NCBI GenBank assembly: GCA_022605955.1
Contig: JAKCOZ010000002.1
Span: 66,692,783 to 66,756,782 of the forward strand
Direction: 5' to 3'
From: Rallus limicola
Taxonomy: Eukaryota; Chordata; Aves; Gruiformes; Rallidae
Length of the DNA: 64,000 nucleotides
Shown here: one piece after another, positions 14,301-23,300 of the stretch
How positions within the stretch are numbered: position 1 is the stretch's first letter
How the letters are laid out: each line of letters begins with the position of its first letter
Translations under genes and position numbers: made by a program
The notes under the pieces: generated by a model
What the model saw: only the letters and a program-made list of their open reading frames with translations
What the model was told of the DNA's origin: nothing
Database searches by the model: none

Positions 14301-17300
14301 AATCTATCCCTTCAGGGTAGCAGTCTTCTTTGTACAGGGTAAGCCCAGAATGAAATCTAATTCAGATTTCACAGGTACCAATATTTTCCTCCTTTTTAAA
14401 CAGCAAGCTCATGCTTGATCGTCAACTCACTATTATTTTTAGCTTTAGGATATTAAGCCATTATCCCTATGTCTTTCATGTTTGCTGATTAGAAAGACAA
14501 GCCGAAATTAAAAACATGACTTGGAAGCGAGCTATCTTTTCCACAGCAGGACAGCAGAAATGAATTTTGCTTCCGTCAGACAGGCAAAAAAAGAGGAAAG
14601 AATTCACTGTTCGGCCGGCCTGACGCCCGGGATGGAGCGCTGGCGGGAAGCGCCGCCGGGTGCGCGGGAATCCGCCTGAGGGAAAGCCGTGTTAGCGCGA
14701 GGGCAGCCGTTAGGGTGAGGAGAGCGGGCCGAGAGCCACCGGGCCCCGGCGCTAGGACCTGCCGGAGAGGCTGCCTGGCTGCTCTATTTTTACTTCGGTA
14801 TTTTTTACATTCAGACTTTCCACTGCAGGCGGCCCGGGTCAAGGGATCCGAGCTGCCGGGGGAATCTGACAGGTCAGCCCCGCAAGAGTTATTTATAGAG
14901 GGGCGGGGGACAGAGGGAAAGGATGCGATCGGCGTCTTATTCTTCTGTCAGGGAGCTGCGGATTGGGAGAGATACCCACGAAAGAACACCACCTCTCCAC
15001 CCCCCGCGCCAACCCCCGTCCCTCAAGCACAGCAGGTCAACGCGGCTACGACAGGGAAACCCCAAGCTCCGCGTCCCGCCGCACCGCCTGGCTTGATCCG
15101 CGTTTGGCTGCCTGCCTCACTTCTCCGCCCTTCTCTGCTCACGGCCTGGAGAGAAGGGGCAGTCCGGGCCGGCCGGAGGACACGGAGGCTGCGATGTGTG
15201 CCAAGGAAGCAACCGACCTAGGCATGGCCCAGGGGCTCTCAGTCCTTCTTTTTCCATTTTTCCTTGTGCAATCTCTCAGGAAGCAAGACCCACCTCACAC
15301 ACGTATCAATTCCCCCAGTTACAGATCCCAGCAAGTGGAGGGAAGCCAGCAACCAAGACAGTTCTGTACAAAACTACATGCTCCCATGACAAAAAATTAA
15401 TGCAGAGGGGCACTAGGGTTAAAAATGCAGAACCAGTGAGGCTACTCAAGCTGGAGTGTGTCTGGCCACTGTCTTCAGAGCTTGTTCTCTGTGTGAAGAC
15501 CTTGTTAAGGAGGATTAAATCTTTCCTTGTCCTCATCTGACTAGCTGTAACTTCACAAGAGGTTTATCAGCCACCTTCCTCCTCTGGAGCTGGAGAACTG
15601 TACTTACCTGGCTTGCCATTTATAAGGTCTGTTTCTTTTTGGTAGGGAAAGAAATTAGGACAAAGTGAAACATTCGTACTTCAGATTTTAATCAGACTTA
15701 CCCCCTCAAGCCCCTGCTTTGTCCTGAAGGCATTTAAAAACCATGAGGCCACTACATTTGGAAGGACCTAGGCTGCATGTGCAAACCTAGATTTGCACTG
15801 CTGCAAGTGGCCTGACACCCTGACTGGCATTCATCTGGCCTTCTAAGCACTTGCCGAGGATACCTGACACGCTGACAGGATTTGACTCTTCCCACACTAT
15901 GTAGTGTTAGCTGCCATCCTTTAAAACCTGACCAGATCAAGAGACAGTGCCATTGCTTGTAACTGCCTCACAGCACATGCTCTTCAGCCTGAAAGCAGAT
16001 AACCTGGTATCCTGGGCCTTGTGGTCCAGGTGGGGTCAAATTTCCCCTCTCTTAAAGAAGTAAGAAGTGCCTGTAGTACTTATGTTGAGCCTGCTATATT
16101 GGAACTGTCTGAATATGCTGGACCTCAGTATGACAAAGACTCACAGAGTCTAGTCTTTAGATCACACTGATGGAAGCGCTGTCTTCCTGCTTGTGTACAA
16201 GGGGCTTATTTAGAGTTCAGCATTAGTTGGTTAGAGCAGTTGGGTAACAGTGAGAGCAGAAGCTGCTGGGTTTCTTCACTGGGTGTAACCATCCCAATAT
16301 TCCCTTGCCTATTCCGCCTTTTCTTGGAAGGACCCTTTCTGGTAAATGAGATTTCTGTCTGGGTCCTTATCTACCTCAGCCTCTGCATGCACTCCTCACT
16401 TGGCCATGCAAGTAATGACAAGAAATTATGTGTCTGGCGATGCATGGATCTAGTATAACAGCAGGATACTAATGTTCCTCGAGGGAGTGGCGTGCTAAGA
16501 CCTAAACATGTATATCAGCTTAGCAAAGAAAAAAAAAAAGGAGCTCCTACATTCAAGTAATCCTGCATTTTTAAATAATTACTGGCACTGTTAACAGTCC
16601 CTTTGTATCTGCAGTCATCATCTAATACATAATTAACAGCTTCACAGTAATCCAGATATCTTAAATTGCTATGCGTGCATTGCACATTTTATAGAAGATC
16701 TAGCTAATCATGACACATTTCAAACCATCTACTTTTGACTCACTGCACACTCAAGTTATGTACCACAGGCACAGAGTCAAGTGTCAGCAAACATTTCTGG
16801 AGAGGAAGTGCACAGAAGGTCCCAGCTCCAAAAGACTGAGGAGAAGCAGTGTTTTGTCCTGACGGTCCTGTCAGGACACAGGAAGATTCCTCTTATTTGA
16901 GCAAGCAAGCAAGCTGTGGTGGTGTCTGGCTCACCACCCCAAGAGCCTTCTCAGGAAAGTAAGTACTAGTGGTTTCCTTAAAAATGTGTGCTGAGTGATG
17001 ATTATAAGTGAGCTTGAAGTGCCAGGCTTCCCCCCAAAGGCTGCCAGGGTACCCAGTAAATGGCTGACAGAGGAGAGGAAAAAAGTCAGGAGCATTTTCT
17101 TTCTAAGGAACATTGGTCAGGATTCCCATGTCATCCCAAGGAGCCAAGATACTTAGGAAATGCCACCAGCTTTTAGAAAGACACATAAACAGAATGGTTC
17201 TGTATATTCTTGGCTTGTTCCCTTAAAGGTGTTCGGATTACCTCAGAGACACACTAATTCGATGCTGCCTGCGGGACAGTACCCAAGAAGCTTATAGCAG

Positions 17301-19245
17301 AGATCTCCAACCAAGGCATTCCTTACAAAAACAAAAGTGAGGAATTACAATTCAGTCCTGCTGGCTGGCCCATCTTTTAGGAACACAGGAAGGATGTAAG
17401 TGGCCATATGGAAAAATCCATTCCCATATTTTCACTGATGAAAGCTAAACCTTCCCAAGAGGCCCTGTGAATGCATTAAAAGCTCTAGATAGTCGATTTC
17501 ACTCAAGAGTTTCACTATCTCAGCCAGACTGCTAATAATTCAAAATAAAGATTGAATAATTAGTCGTCTGCCATGAAACGTGTCCAAGGATTCTGCATTT
17601 TAAATCAAGCGGAGCAGCGGCCCGGCTGAAGTATGCTGCCGGATTTACAAACCTGTGGCACCGGCTGCCGTGCCATTTCGGTCGCAAGCGGACCGATGCG
17701 ACAGCGCGGAAAGCTCCGCCGCCCTCCCTTGGGATGCTCCAGCATCAAGCCCAGCACTCCTGCCTACCGCGTCGCCGGGCCGCCGGGAGGAGAGAAGAGC
17801 CGGCTCTCCCGGCGGGCGCTCCCGCTCGCCCGCCGTGGGGCTCCGCACCGCCACCGGGAGCGCTGCCACCGCCGGCTGCCCCCGGGCTGCATTGCTCACC
17901 CGCGGCCCCCACCTATGACAGCCCTACCCGCACCGGGGACACCAAGGAGCACACGTGGGAGAGACTTGCTCCCCGGATGAAGGGCAGGCTAACGTGGGCT
18001 GATCCTGCAGTTCGCACTAACGCGTCAGTCGCTTCGTACAAGGCTCCCCCATCCCGTGCAGTCTCTCCCATAAGGGCAGGCAAAGCATGCTTCTCCGCCC
18101 CCCTCATCCCTCCTCCCACGGGGTGTGCTGGGAGACTGGGACAACCTGCGATATCCCCCTTCGGACTCTTGCAGCCACAGGTACGCTGTTTCTCCCTGCA
18201 AGGAGTGACTGCCTCCGCCTGCGACGCTCCGCGGGATAACCACCTCCCGCGGGTGGTGGGGGCCTGAGGTACTATCCTGCCGGACAGCCGGGAGAGCGGG
18301 GGGAAAGAAGAGGGAGAAGGGGTCCCTGCACTCCACCCACGGCTGCATCCTACTCGAGGGTGAAGCCAGCGCTCGCTGTCGCCGGGAGGCCGCTACCGCG
18401 CACGGTGCATCGGCTCCCCGGGAGCCCGGCCGCTGGTGGGGCTGCCGCGGCCGTTCTGGGGGACGTCAAGCACAACCTTTGCTCTTGCAAATCCTGTCCG
18501 GACCTGTTGCCGTCGAGCTCGGCGCAACTCCTCCTCGTTTCTTCCAGCGCCGGAGCAATTAGGAGGCACATCAGCCCCACTGATCTTCCCTGCTGACTTT
18601 GGGAGAGAATTGGGAGAGGGTGCCGCTAAGCTCTTCTTGAAACGCTAGTAACGGGCGGTCGTTACCCACGACTCACACCCTGCGCCTCTGAACTCGACCG
18701 TCCCCGGTGCTTCTCCCGCACAGGCACGCAAGTTTCGATACGGGAGCGCTCTGGGACAGCTCCACGGAGACGGGCTGGGCGAGGGGAGTCACTTGCCCCA
18801 CGGCCGCCCCCCAGGCCGCGCCTCCCGGGGACACGGCACCGTCCCTGCCTGCGAGCCTCGGGTCCGCTCCCACTAGGGCAGGTCGCGGGGCTCGGAGCAG
18901 GGCTCGCCCCTTCCCCGCTTACCCGAGCAACCTGCCGCTCGGCCCCGCGTTGGCAGCGCAGCCTGTGCGCGGCGCACGGTGATTCCCCGCCGGACCGGCG
19001 GCCGCGCTCCCCTTCTCCCGTCCGGCACCCGGCGGCGCCTGGGGATGTCCCCCTAGAGCGCTGCCCCCGCCTGCTCCGAGCGGTGGAGCCGGCCGCCTTC
19101 GCAAGACCCCGGCCCCGTGGACCCTAGGCGGCCCCACGCGCGGAGGAGAGCGCCCCCGTGGTCGCCTTACCCGGTTGGCGGAGAGGACCTGCCGGTAGCG
19201 CTCCTCCTCTGCAGGCAGGGCAGGGAACTGTTGCATGGAGAGCAT
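2198..19245 (-). CDS. CORIN: CORIN (atrial natriuretic peptide-converting enzyme), 5' part, exons 1-2
   Basis: Corin is a type II transmembrane serine protease, best known from heart, that cleaves pro-ANP at the cell surface. Two coding exons are visible on the minus strand, 19171-19245 and 2198-2342, separated by a 16.8 kb intron with GTAAGG donor and TTTTCAG acceptor. They join in phase 0 to give a tail of about 35 residues followed by a hydrophobic anchor, closely matching the human N-terminus as I remember it (QKLA, FLLLVLIPCICAL, VILLSYVG). The frizzled, LDL-receptor, scavenger-receptor and protease domains are encoded further left, outside the window. The gene sits upstream of the NFXL1 3' end on the same strand, as in human. 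The identity is firm. The exact start codon, the transcription start and the possible use of a second promoter near 14.9 kb are not settled by sequence alone. Confidence 0.93.
2343..5499. other. CORIN intron 1, part a
   Basis: AT-rich intronic sequence without a gene. The one structure of note is a pair of tRNA-head-like segments near 4280-4345 and 4505-4545, reported separately as a weak SINE relic. Short frames on both strands show no domain or repeat homology that I recognise. Confidence 0.6.
4281..4545 (+). repeat. Possible tRNA-derived SINE relic
   Basis: Around 4290-4340 there is a stretch resembling a pol III head: GTGGCTACAGTGCTCA (A-box-like) followed about 30 bases later by GAGTTCAATTCCC (B-box-like). 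A second A-box-like piece, GAGTGATTAGGGCACTC, lies near 4514. These words resemble old amniote tRNA-SINE heads of the type seen in turtles and in MIR-class elements. No conserved tail or flanking duplication is visible, so this is a weak call. Confidence 0.25.
5500..6100 (+). mobile_element. Degenerate solo LTR, avian ERVL-like family
   Basis: The element starts TGTCCT, then GAGATGGAGTTAATTTTCC, contains ACAGCTGACCCAAACTG, and near its end CTAAACTGCCTTTATCTTGA followed by CCCACAAGG. These are the same landmarks, in the same order, as the LTR at 12698-13277 read on the minus strand. The 3' edge is worn and ends near CCACCACA. No target duplication is recognisable and no internal retroviral genes are present, so it is an old solo LTR. 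It is antisense to CORIN. A G-rich block lies at about 5799-5834. Confidence 0.8.
6101..12692. other. CORIN intron 1, part b
   Basis: Intronic AT-rich sequence with no gene. It contains a G-rich patch at about 8357-8386, an A-rich AAAC/AAAT stretch at about 8425-8495, and several A and T homopolymers (for example near 10021-10045). The plus-strand frame at 11522-11863 (113 codons) has no splice context, no recognised domain and AT-driven composition, so I treat it as chance. Confidence 0.6.
8425..8495 (+). repeat. A-rich simple repeat (AAAC/AAAT-like)
   Basis: Low-complexity run of CAAACAAATAAACAAAC-type units ending in a homopolymer of about 12 A. It is not attached to a recognisable retroelement body. 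Confidence 0.7.
12693..12697. repeat. Target-site duplication, left copy
   Basis: ACCTG directly precedes the LTR boundary TGTCGTGG on the plus strand and is repeated exactly after the other boundary. Confidence 0.85.
12698..13277 (-). mobile_element. Complete solo LTR, avian ERVL-like, with 5-bp TSD
   Basis: Read on the minus strand the element begins TGTCCTGGTTT and ends AAACCACGACA, giving near-perfect terminal inverted repeats in the TG...CA form typical of retroviral LTRs. Flanking copies of ACCTG at 12693-12697 and 13278-13282 are an exact 5-bp target-site duplication. There is no internal coding region, so the provirus has recombined to a solo LTR. A 5-bp duplication suits class III (ERVL-like) elements. 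A run of about 14 G at 12785-12798 sits within a longer purine-rich tract. It lies in CORIN intron 1 in the same orientation as CORIN. Confidence 0.9.
13278..13282. repeat. Target-site duplication, right copy
   Basis: ACCTG directly follows CCAGGACA, the plus-strand right end of the LTR, and matches the left copy exactly. Confidence 0.85.
13341..13378. repeat. Perfect 17-bp inverted repeat, 4-nt loop
   Basis: The arms ATTATTTTATAAGGAAA (13341-13357) and its exact reverse complement (13362-13378) are separated by AGGC. The hairpin lies about 60 bp to the right of the solo LTR boundary. No transposon termini or flanking duplications were recognised, so its origin is unknown. Confidence 0.9.
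13379..14580. other. CORIN intron 1, part c
   Basis: Intronic sequence between the hairpin and the internal CpG island. It includes an A/C-rich run at about 13418-13482 and the palindrome at 13870. Overlapping minus-strand frames at 13783-14241 have no recognisable product. Confidence 0.55.
13861..13905. repeat. 22-bp AT palindrome flanked by 12-bp direct repeats
   Basis: The word ATCTGTAATTAA occurs at 13861-13872 and again at 13894-13905. Between and overlapping the first copy lies a perfect palindrome at 13870-13891 whose core is AATTAA/TTAATT-like with AAATATTT wings. Confidence 0.85.
14610..15230. promoter_or_regulatory. Internal CpG island in CORIN intron 1
   Basis: The base composition changes abruptly to GC-rich with many CpG pairs, in the middle of an AT-rich intron. 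It contains a GC box next to a consensus TATA box on the minus strand (14890-14897). Long frames on both strands here are expected from CpG-rich composition and show no domain. It is best read as a regulatory region, possibly an alternative CORIN promoter about 4.3 kb downstream of exon 1. Confidence 0.7.
14890..14909 (-). promoter_or_regulatory. TATA box with adjacent GC box, minus strand
   Basis: On the minus strand CCCCGCCCC is followed closely by TCTATAAATAAC, that is a GC box (Sp1-like) directly upstream of the consensus TATAAATA. The spacing suits a focused promoter with a start near 14862 reading toward CORIN exon 2. No coding first exon with a clear donor was identified downstream, and use of this promoter is inference. 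Confidence 0.45.
15240..17600. other. CORIN intron 1, part d
   Basis: Sequence between the two CpG islands, mixed composition. No exon, repeat family or RNA gene was recognised. Open frames at 15196-15540 and 16240-16458 lack any signature. Confidence 0.55.
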
Positions 19246-20330
19246 GCTCTGGCTGCTGCTGAACCCTCTCCACTTCGGCCGCCCCCCCACACCCTTCTCT
19301 ACCTCTGTGTCTGACGAGCCGCGGCCGCCCGCCTCCCGCACATACACACTTGCGGGGCGGGGGGGCTCTGCATTTTGTCTGCTCGGCCGACTCCCCCTCC
19401 CCCCTCCTCCACCCAATAATAATAAACCTCTGCTAGAAAGCCGCCACATCCCCACCCCTTTTGCACACAAGGCTCTACCCCTTGGGGACAAGCTGAGTGA
19501 CAGCCCACTTACTAATTTCGCCCTAAAGCCGTCCCTCAGGGAAGGCGGGTGAGATGGGCACAGCCTTTGCTCCCCCCGATAAGGGATGTCCCGTCACGCC
19601 GCAAAGGTCTTCAGGTGACAAGGCAGGAACGCTCTGCAGGGAAGAAGCCCGCGGAACTCGCCCCTCGCACCCCTTGCCTTGGCTCGCTGGGGCTCTGCCG
19701 CGGCCGAGGGGCCGGGGCTGTCCCCGCAGCGCCATGGGGCTGCCGGCGAGCTCCCGGCTGGAGCGATCCGAAGCCTCTCCAGCGCACGGACCTACCGGTG
19801 CTCCCGGCCCGCCGAGTTGGTGCGCGGAGTTCAGGGCGGGGGATGGCGAGCCCAGGCCGGGCTCCCGGGTCCATCCATCCGCGGTGCCTGGGCGCAGGAG
19901 GACCCTCCTGCCTTCTGGATGCTCTTGATTTTACGTTACGTTAAGGCTTTCGTTTCACCCCAGGGATAGGAAGTTTCGCGCCCACAGGGACTACAACGCT
20001 CGCGTGCGCAGCACAATGGCTTGCCTTCCTCAGCTCATCCTCCTTATCTCCAAAAAGAAGGCTGAAAGCGGCGCCGGGCGCTGCCGCCTGCACAACAGAA
20101 ACGGAGGGGAAGGGGGCTCCGGCGGGAAGAAGCTTTCCCGGATCCGGCGACAGGTTTCTCCAGCTCCTTCCCCGCAGTGATGCTCCGGTCCCAGCCCCCC
20201 CCAAGGGCCACACAAGCCTACCGTGCCCCGTTCGCCCGTGCGAAGAAGCGCGGCACGGGAGGACAGCGGCGGTCGGAGACGCTGCACCTGCCCCGGCGCC
20301 GACCAGGGCCGTGACCGAGCCCCAGCACCT
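17600..20330. promoter_or_regulatory. CORIN: CpG island with CORIN exon 1 (putative CORIN promoter)
   Basis: About 2.7 kb of strongly GC-rich, CpG-dense DNA surrounds CORIN exon 1, which sits right of its middle. On the minus strand upstream of the start codon the sequence has GGGAGG-type G runs and an inverted CCAAT (ATTGG) next to a TTATTATT stretch at about 19410-19425, but no clear TATA box. The transcription start cannot be placed by eye. The many overlapping frames on both strands are composition artefacts. Confidence 0.8.
19171..19245 (-). CDS. CORIN: CORIN coding exon 1, N-terminal cytoplasmic tail
   Basis: The minus-strand frame reads MLSMQQFPALPAEEER then YRQVLSANR and ends at CAACCGG followed by a GTAAGG donor. 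From the second Met it aligns with the remembered human start MKQSPALAPEERCRR. Two in-frame ATGs are close together: the first (19243-19245) has A at -3, the second (19234-19236) has T at -3, so scanning may favour MLSM while homology favours MQQF. The frame stays open upstream through 19491, so a longer N-terminus cannot be excluded. The exon lies inside a strong CpG island and ends in phase 0. Confidence 0.85.
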
Positions 20331-20339
20331 GAGAGCTGG

Positions 20340-23300
20340 AGGGGTGTGTGGTTTGTTGCAAACCTTTTGAAGCAAAGCTCTCACGCCAAGAGGTAAGTGG
20401 CTCCGGAAGCTGCAAATGACAGAGCAAATGCCCCACCCCCCTGAGACATCGCATTTTAAAGACTTGCATTTTGATGCCTTTGTTCCCTCTTCCCTGGATC
20501 TACATCCAAAGATGTCGAGTCTGACTGAAGCCCAGCTCCGTGTACATAACAGAACTCACAAGTGCTGCCCAAGAAGAATAAAGTCAATGGGACAAAAAAG
20601 GATGCTTGCAGGGCAGAACCAGAACAACACTGGGCACCACGACTGGGTTCTGAGACACATCTGTAAACAGAAAGGTTACCAGCTTTTACTGTGCATGTTT
20701 CAGCACTTCGGAAATACTGTCATTCAAAATGTGAAACAACCACCTTGACATGAATACAGCTTTATGCCTGATACCCTTGGCTATCAGCACGGGTGGGACC
20801 CCTTGTACCAAGAGCTCTTCCTAGCTTTTTTCCAGCTTCTTCTCCAGATACCTCTATTTCTATACCTTCAGATTTAGGCCCTTACACTTTCTGTTTGTGT
20901 GCAAACAATGGGGAACAGGCTGGGCGCTCCGTGCTTCTGGAGTGCCACTGCACATAAGTAACTCCTGCACAAGGTAATTCAGTCCTGCATTTATTTAGTT
21001 CTTTACCCAATGAAATTAAGCCCCCTCTGGAGGAAAGCAGTGGTTTTGTTCTTAAAGCAATTGAGTAATATGAAAAGCATGGGAAGAGACAGAAGAAAAA
21101 GCACTGATGCAAAAATCTTCAACTTGCTTAATGTAAAACAACAAATATTTTGTGCTTATAATACTGGTAAGAGGAATCAAAACATTCCTTATTACAATTT
21201 TTAGAGATATTGGTTAGCCCTGTCAAAACTGACAATAAGAACAAATGAAAGCTCAAGTCTAAGAGGTGCAATACATGTCTCGGGCTGCAAAGCCGTCTTG
21301 GTCTTGGATGGAGGATGTCTTCTCTTCGGCAGTACTGTGAATTCCCAGCCACAAGCCCATCTTGACTCCCCAGCTTATACCAATCTCCTCAAGTGGGGGA
21401 GCTATTCAGCCTGCAGCTTCACAAGATTCAACCACAGCATACAGCACACAGAGAAAACCTGAGCAGACTTCTGGATTTGCTGGCAATTTTATGGAAGTCA
21501 CTGCATGAGAAAATTGAACTAGTACTTGGCTGAATTAAGGAACAGTTTCCTCAGTATGACATATTTCTACACAGTTGCCACTAAGCCTAACTTATGGCTA
21601 ACGTATCACAGAGCTCATACTGAGACACTATCCACACCAGAAACTTGTTTTTCAGCAGCCTGACACATTAAACCTGTTAACACAGAATCCAAATAATTCA
21701 TTAATGCATAACCATTAATGGGAAGCAGCAATCATGTCTCAGTTTAACTAATTTGACTTAATTTGATTTTTCTGTAATTTTGACCTCACCTTTCCCTTCC
21801 TAGTAGATAGAGACCACTATAGTATCTTCATTTTATAATTCTTCAGAGCAACTGATTGGTTTAACTGAATGAGCAGAGCAGATACAAACACTGATTTACA
21901 TTTATGAAGCAAGAAAAGGGAGCCGCTCAAACACCCATAAATAACAATTAGTAATGGGGTGAAATCACGGTGGAAGAGGGTCCACAGACCGTCCATAGAA
22001 GAACACTCCATTCTAAAGCATGCACCAGAGAGCAGTCACACAGACATCACACTTCCACTGCCTGGCATCCCTCAGACCAAGCCCCTGTACACTAACCCAA
22101 CACATGGGCTCATCGCTCTCCGAAAAGCTGGCATACAGCAGATACGCTTTGGAGAACACTAAAGGGCTTTAAAGCCACAATCAAGCGTAGAAGAACAAAT
22201 TTTGGTGTTACCGGCCTAGCAGCATTCCCTCCTTTAGCAGTTAAGGTCAGGCCAAACATCTAATAAATCAACTGTATTTCTCTACATGAGGCCAAAAAAT
22301 AACCTACTAAATCCATTCCCATTTGTTTCATCTTTTCTACTTCCCCAACCCATTGCCACAACTTTGTCAGAGCAGCAACATGAAGGAACGTGGTTATGCA
22401 ATTCCAGCATTGATCTGAGCAGCAAGAGAAGGGAGTAAAAAGCACCCCGAAGAGATGCTGCAGTGTGTCAGTTGTCATCACTCAGGAGAACTCAGCTGCT
22501 TTACTACACCAGACCACAAGAAGAGACAATTTCTCAAGTTGTTTTTGGTGCGTTTATTATCTGACTTGGTATTTACATTAATGCATACAATGGCTTTGTT
22601 ATTAGTACAGGGAACAAACTTGTCCAAGGTGTTTCCAATCCAAAAATATATCAAACACTCATGAACACCTTGGTTCAGCAGAAAGATGAATGCTCACCAG
22701 AACACGCTCAGGATCACGAAAATCCCCATTCCTCCCCTCCCACCACAGTTGATTTTTTTTTTTTTCCCAAATATTTTACACAGAGCTAGATATTTGCATG
22801 CCAGATATTTGTATCCTCATGATCAGGCTTGTACTCTCTGTAATTTCCCTTCCACAGCAGGTCAGATTATATCACTTGGTTTAATGTATGCTTATCAATA
22901 TGCATTTTTTAATAAACTGTTAACATTCCAAATATTTGCTCCTTATGTTATGTAACAGTACATTATATTTAAATTGCTGGGAAAATAACCCAAAACCCCA
23001 AAGAATGAACCAATCCCACACCACCTTCAGTTCAATTCTTTCCTTTCCAGAATGACCATCTTTCATGTACACTGAGTACCATGTGATTTTACCTGGGCCT
23101 TTTACTCCAAAGACTGTCATGCTTGCAACATGCACCTACAACAACAAAAAAAAAAAAAAGGGGGGGGGAGAGGGCAAAAAAGGAACTTTAAAAAATAATA
23201 AAAACATAGAAGCCAGTGATTTTTTTTTACACTGCAGATTGCTTGAACCCCCACACTTCTTTATGCCAAAAAAACAAATAACTGGTTCAGCAGGCAGACC

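Noticed and set aside
14715..15221. 168-codon plus-strand frame in the internal CpG island
   Set aside because: Composition-driven: Pro, Arg, Ala and Gly-rich, overlapped by frames in other phases and on the other strand, with no domain, and the only promoter signal found here points the other way.
17734..18267. 177-codon frame and many overlapping frames at 17633-20384
   Set aside because: Several phases on both strands are open at once, as expected in CpG-dense DNA. Only the CORIN exon 1 frame has a homologous segment and a donor.
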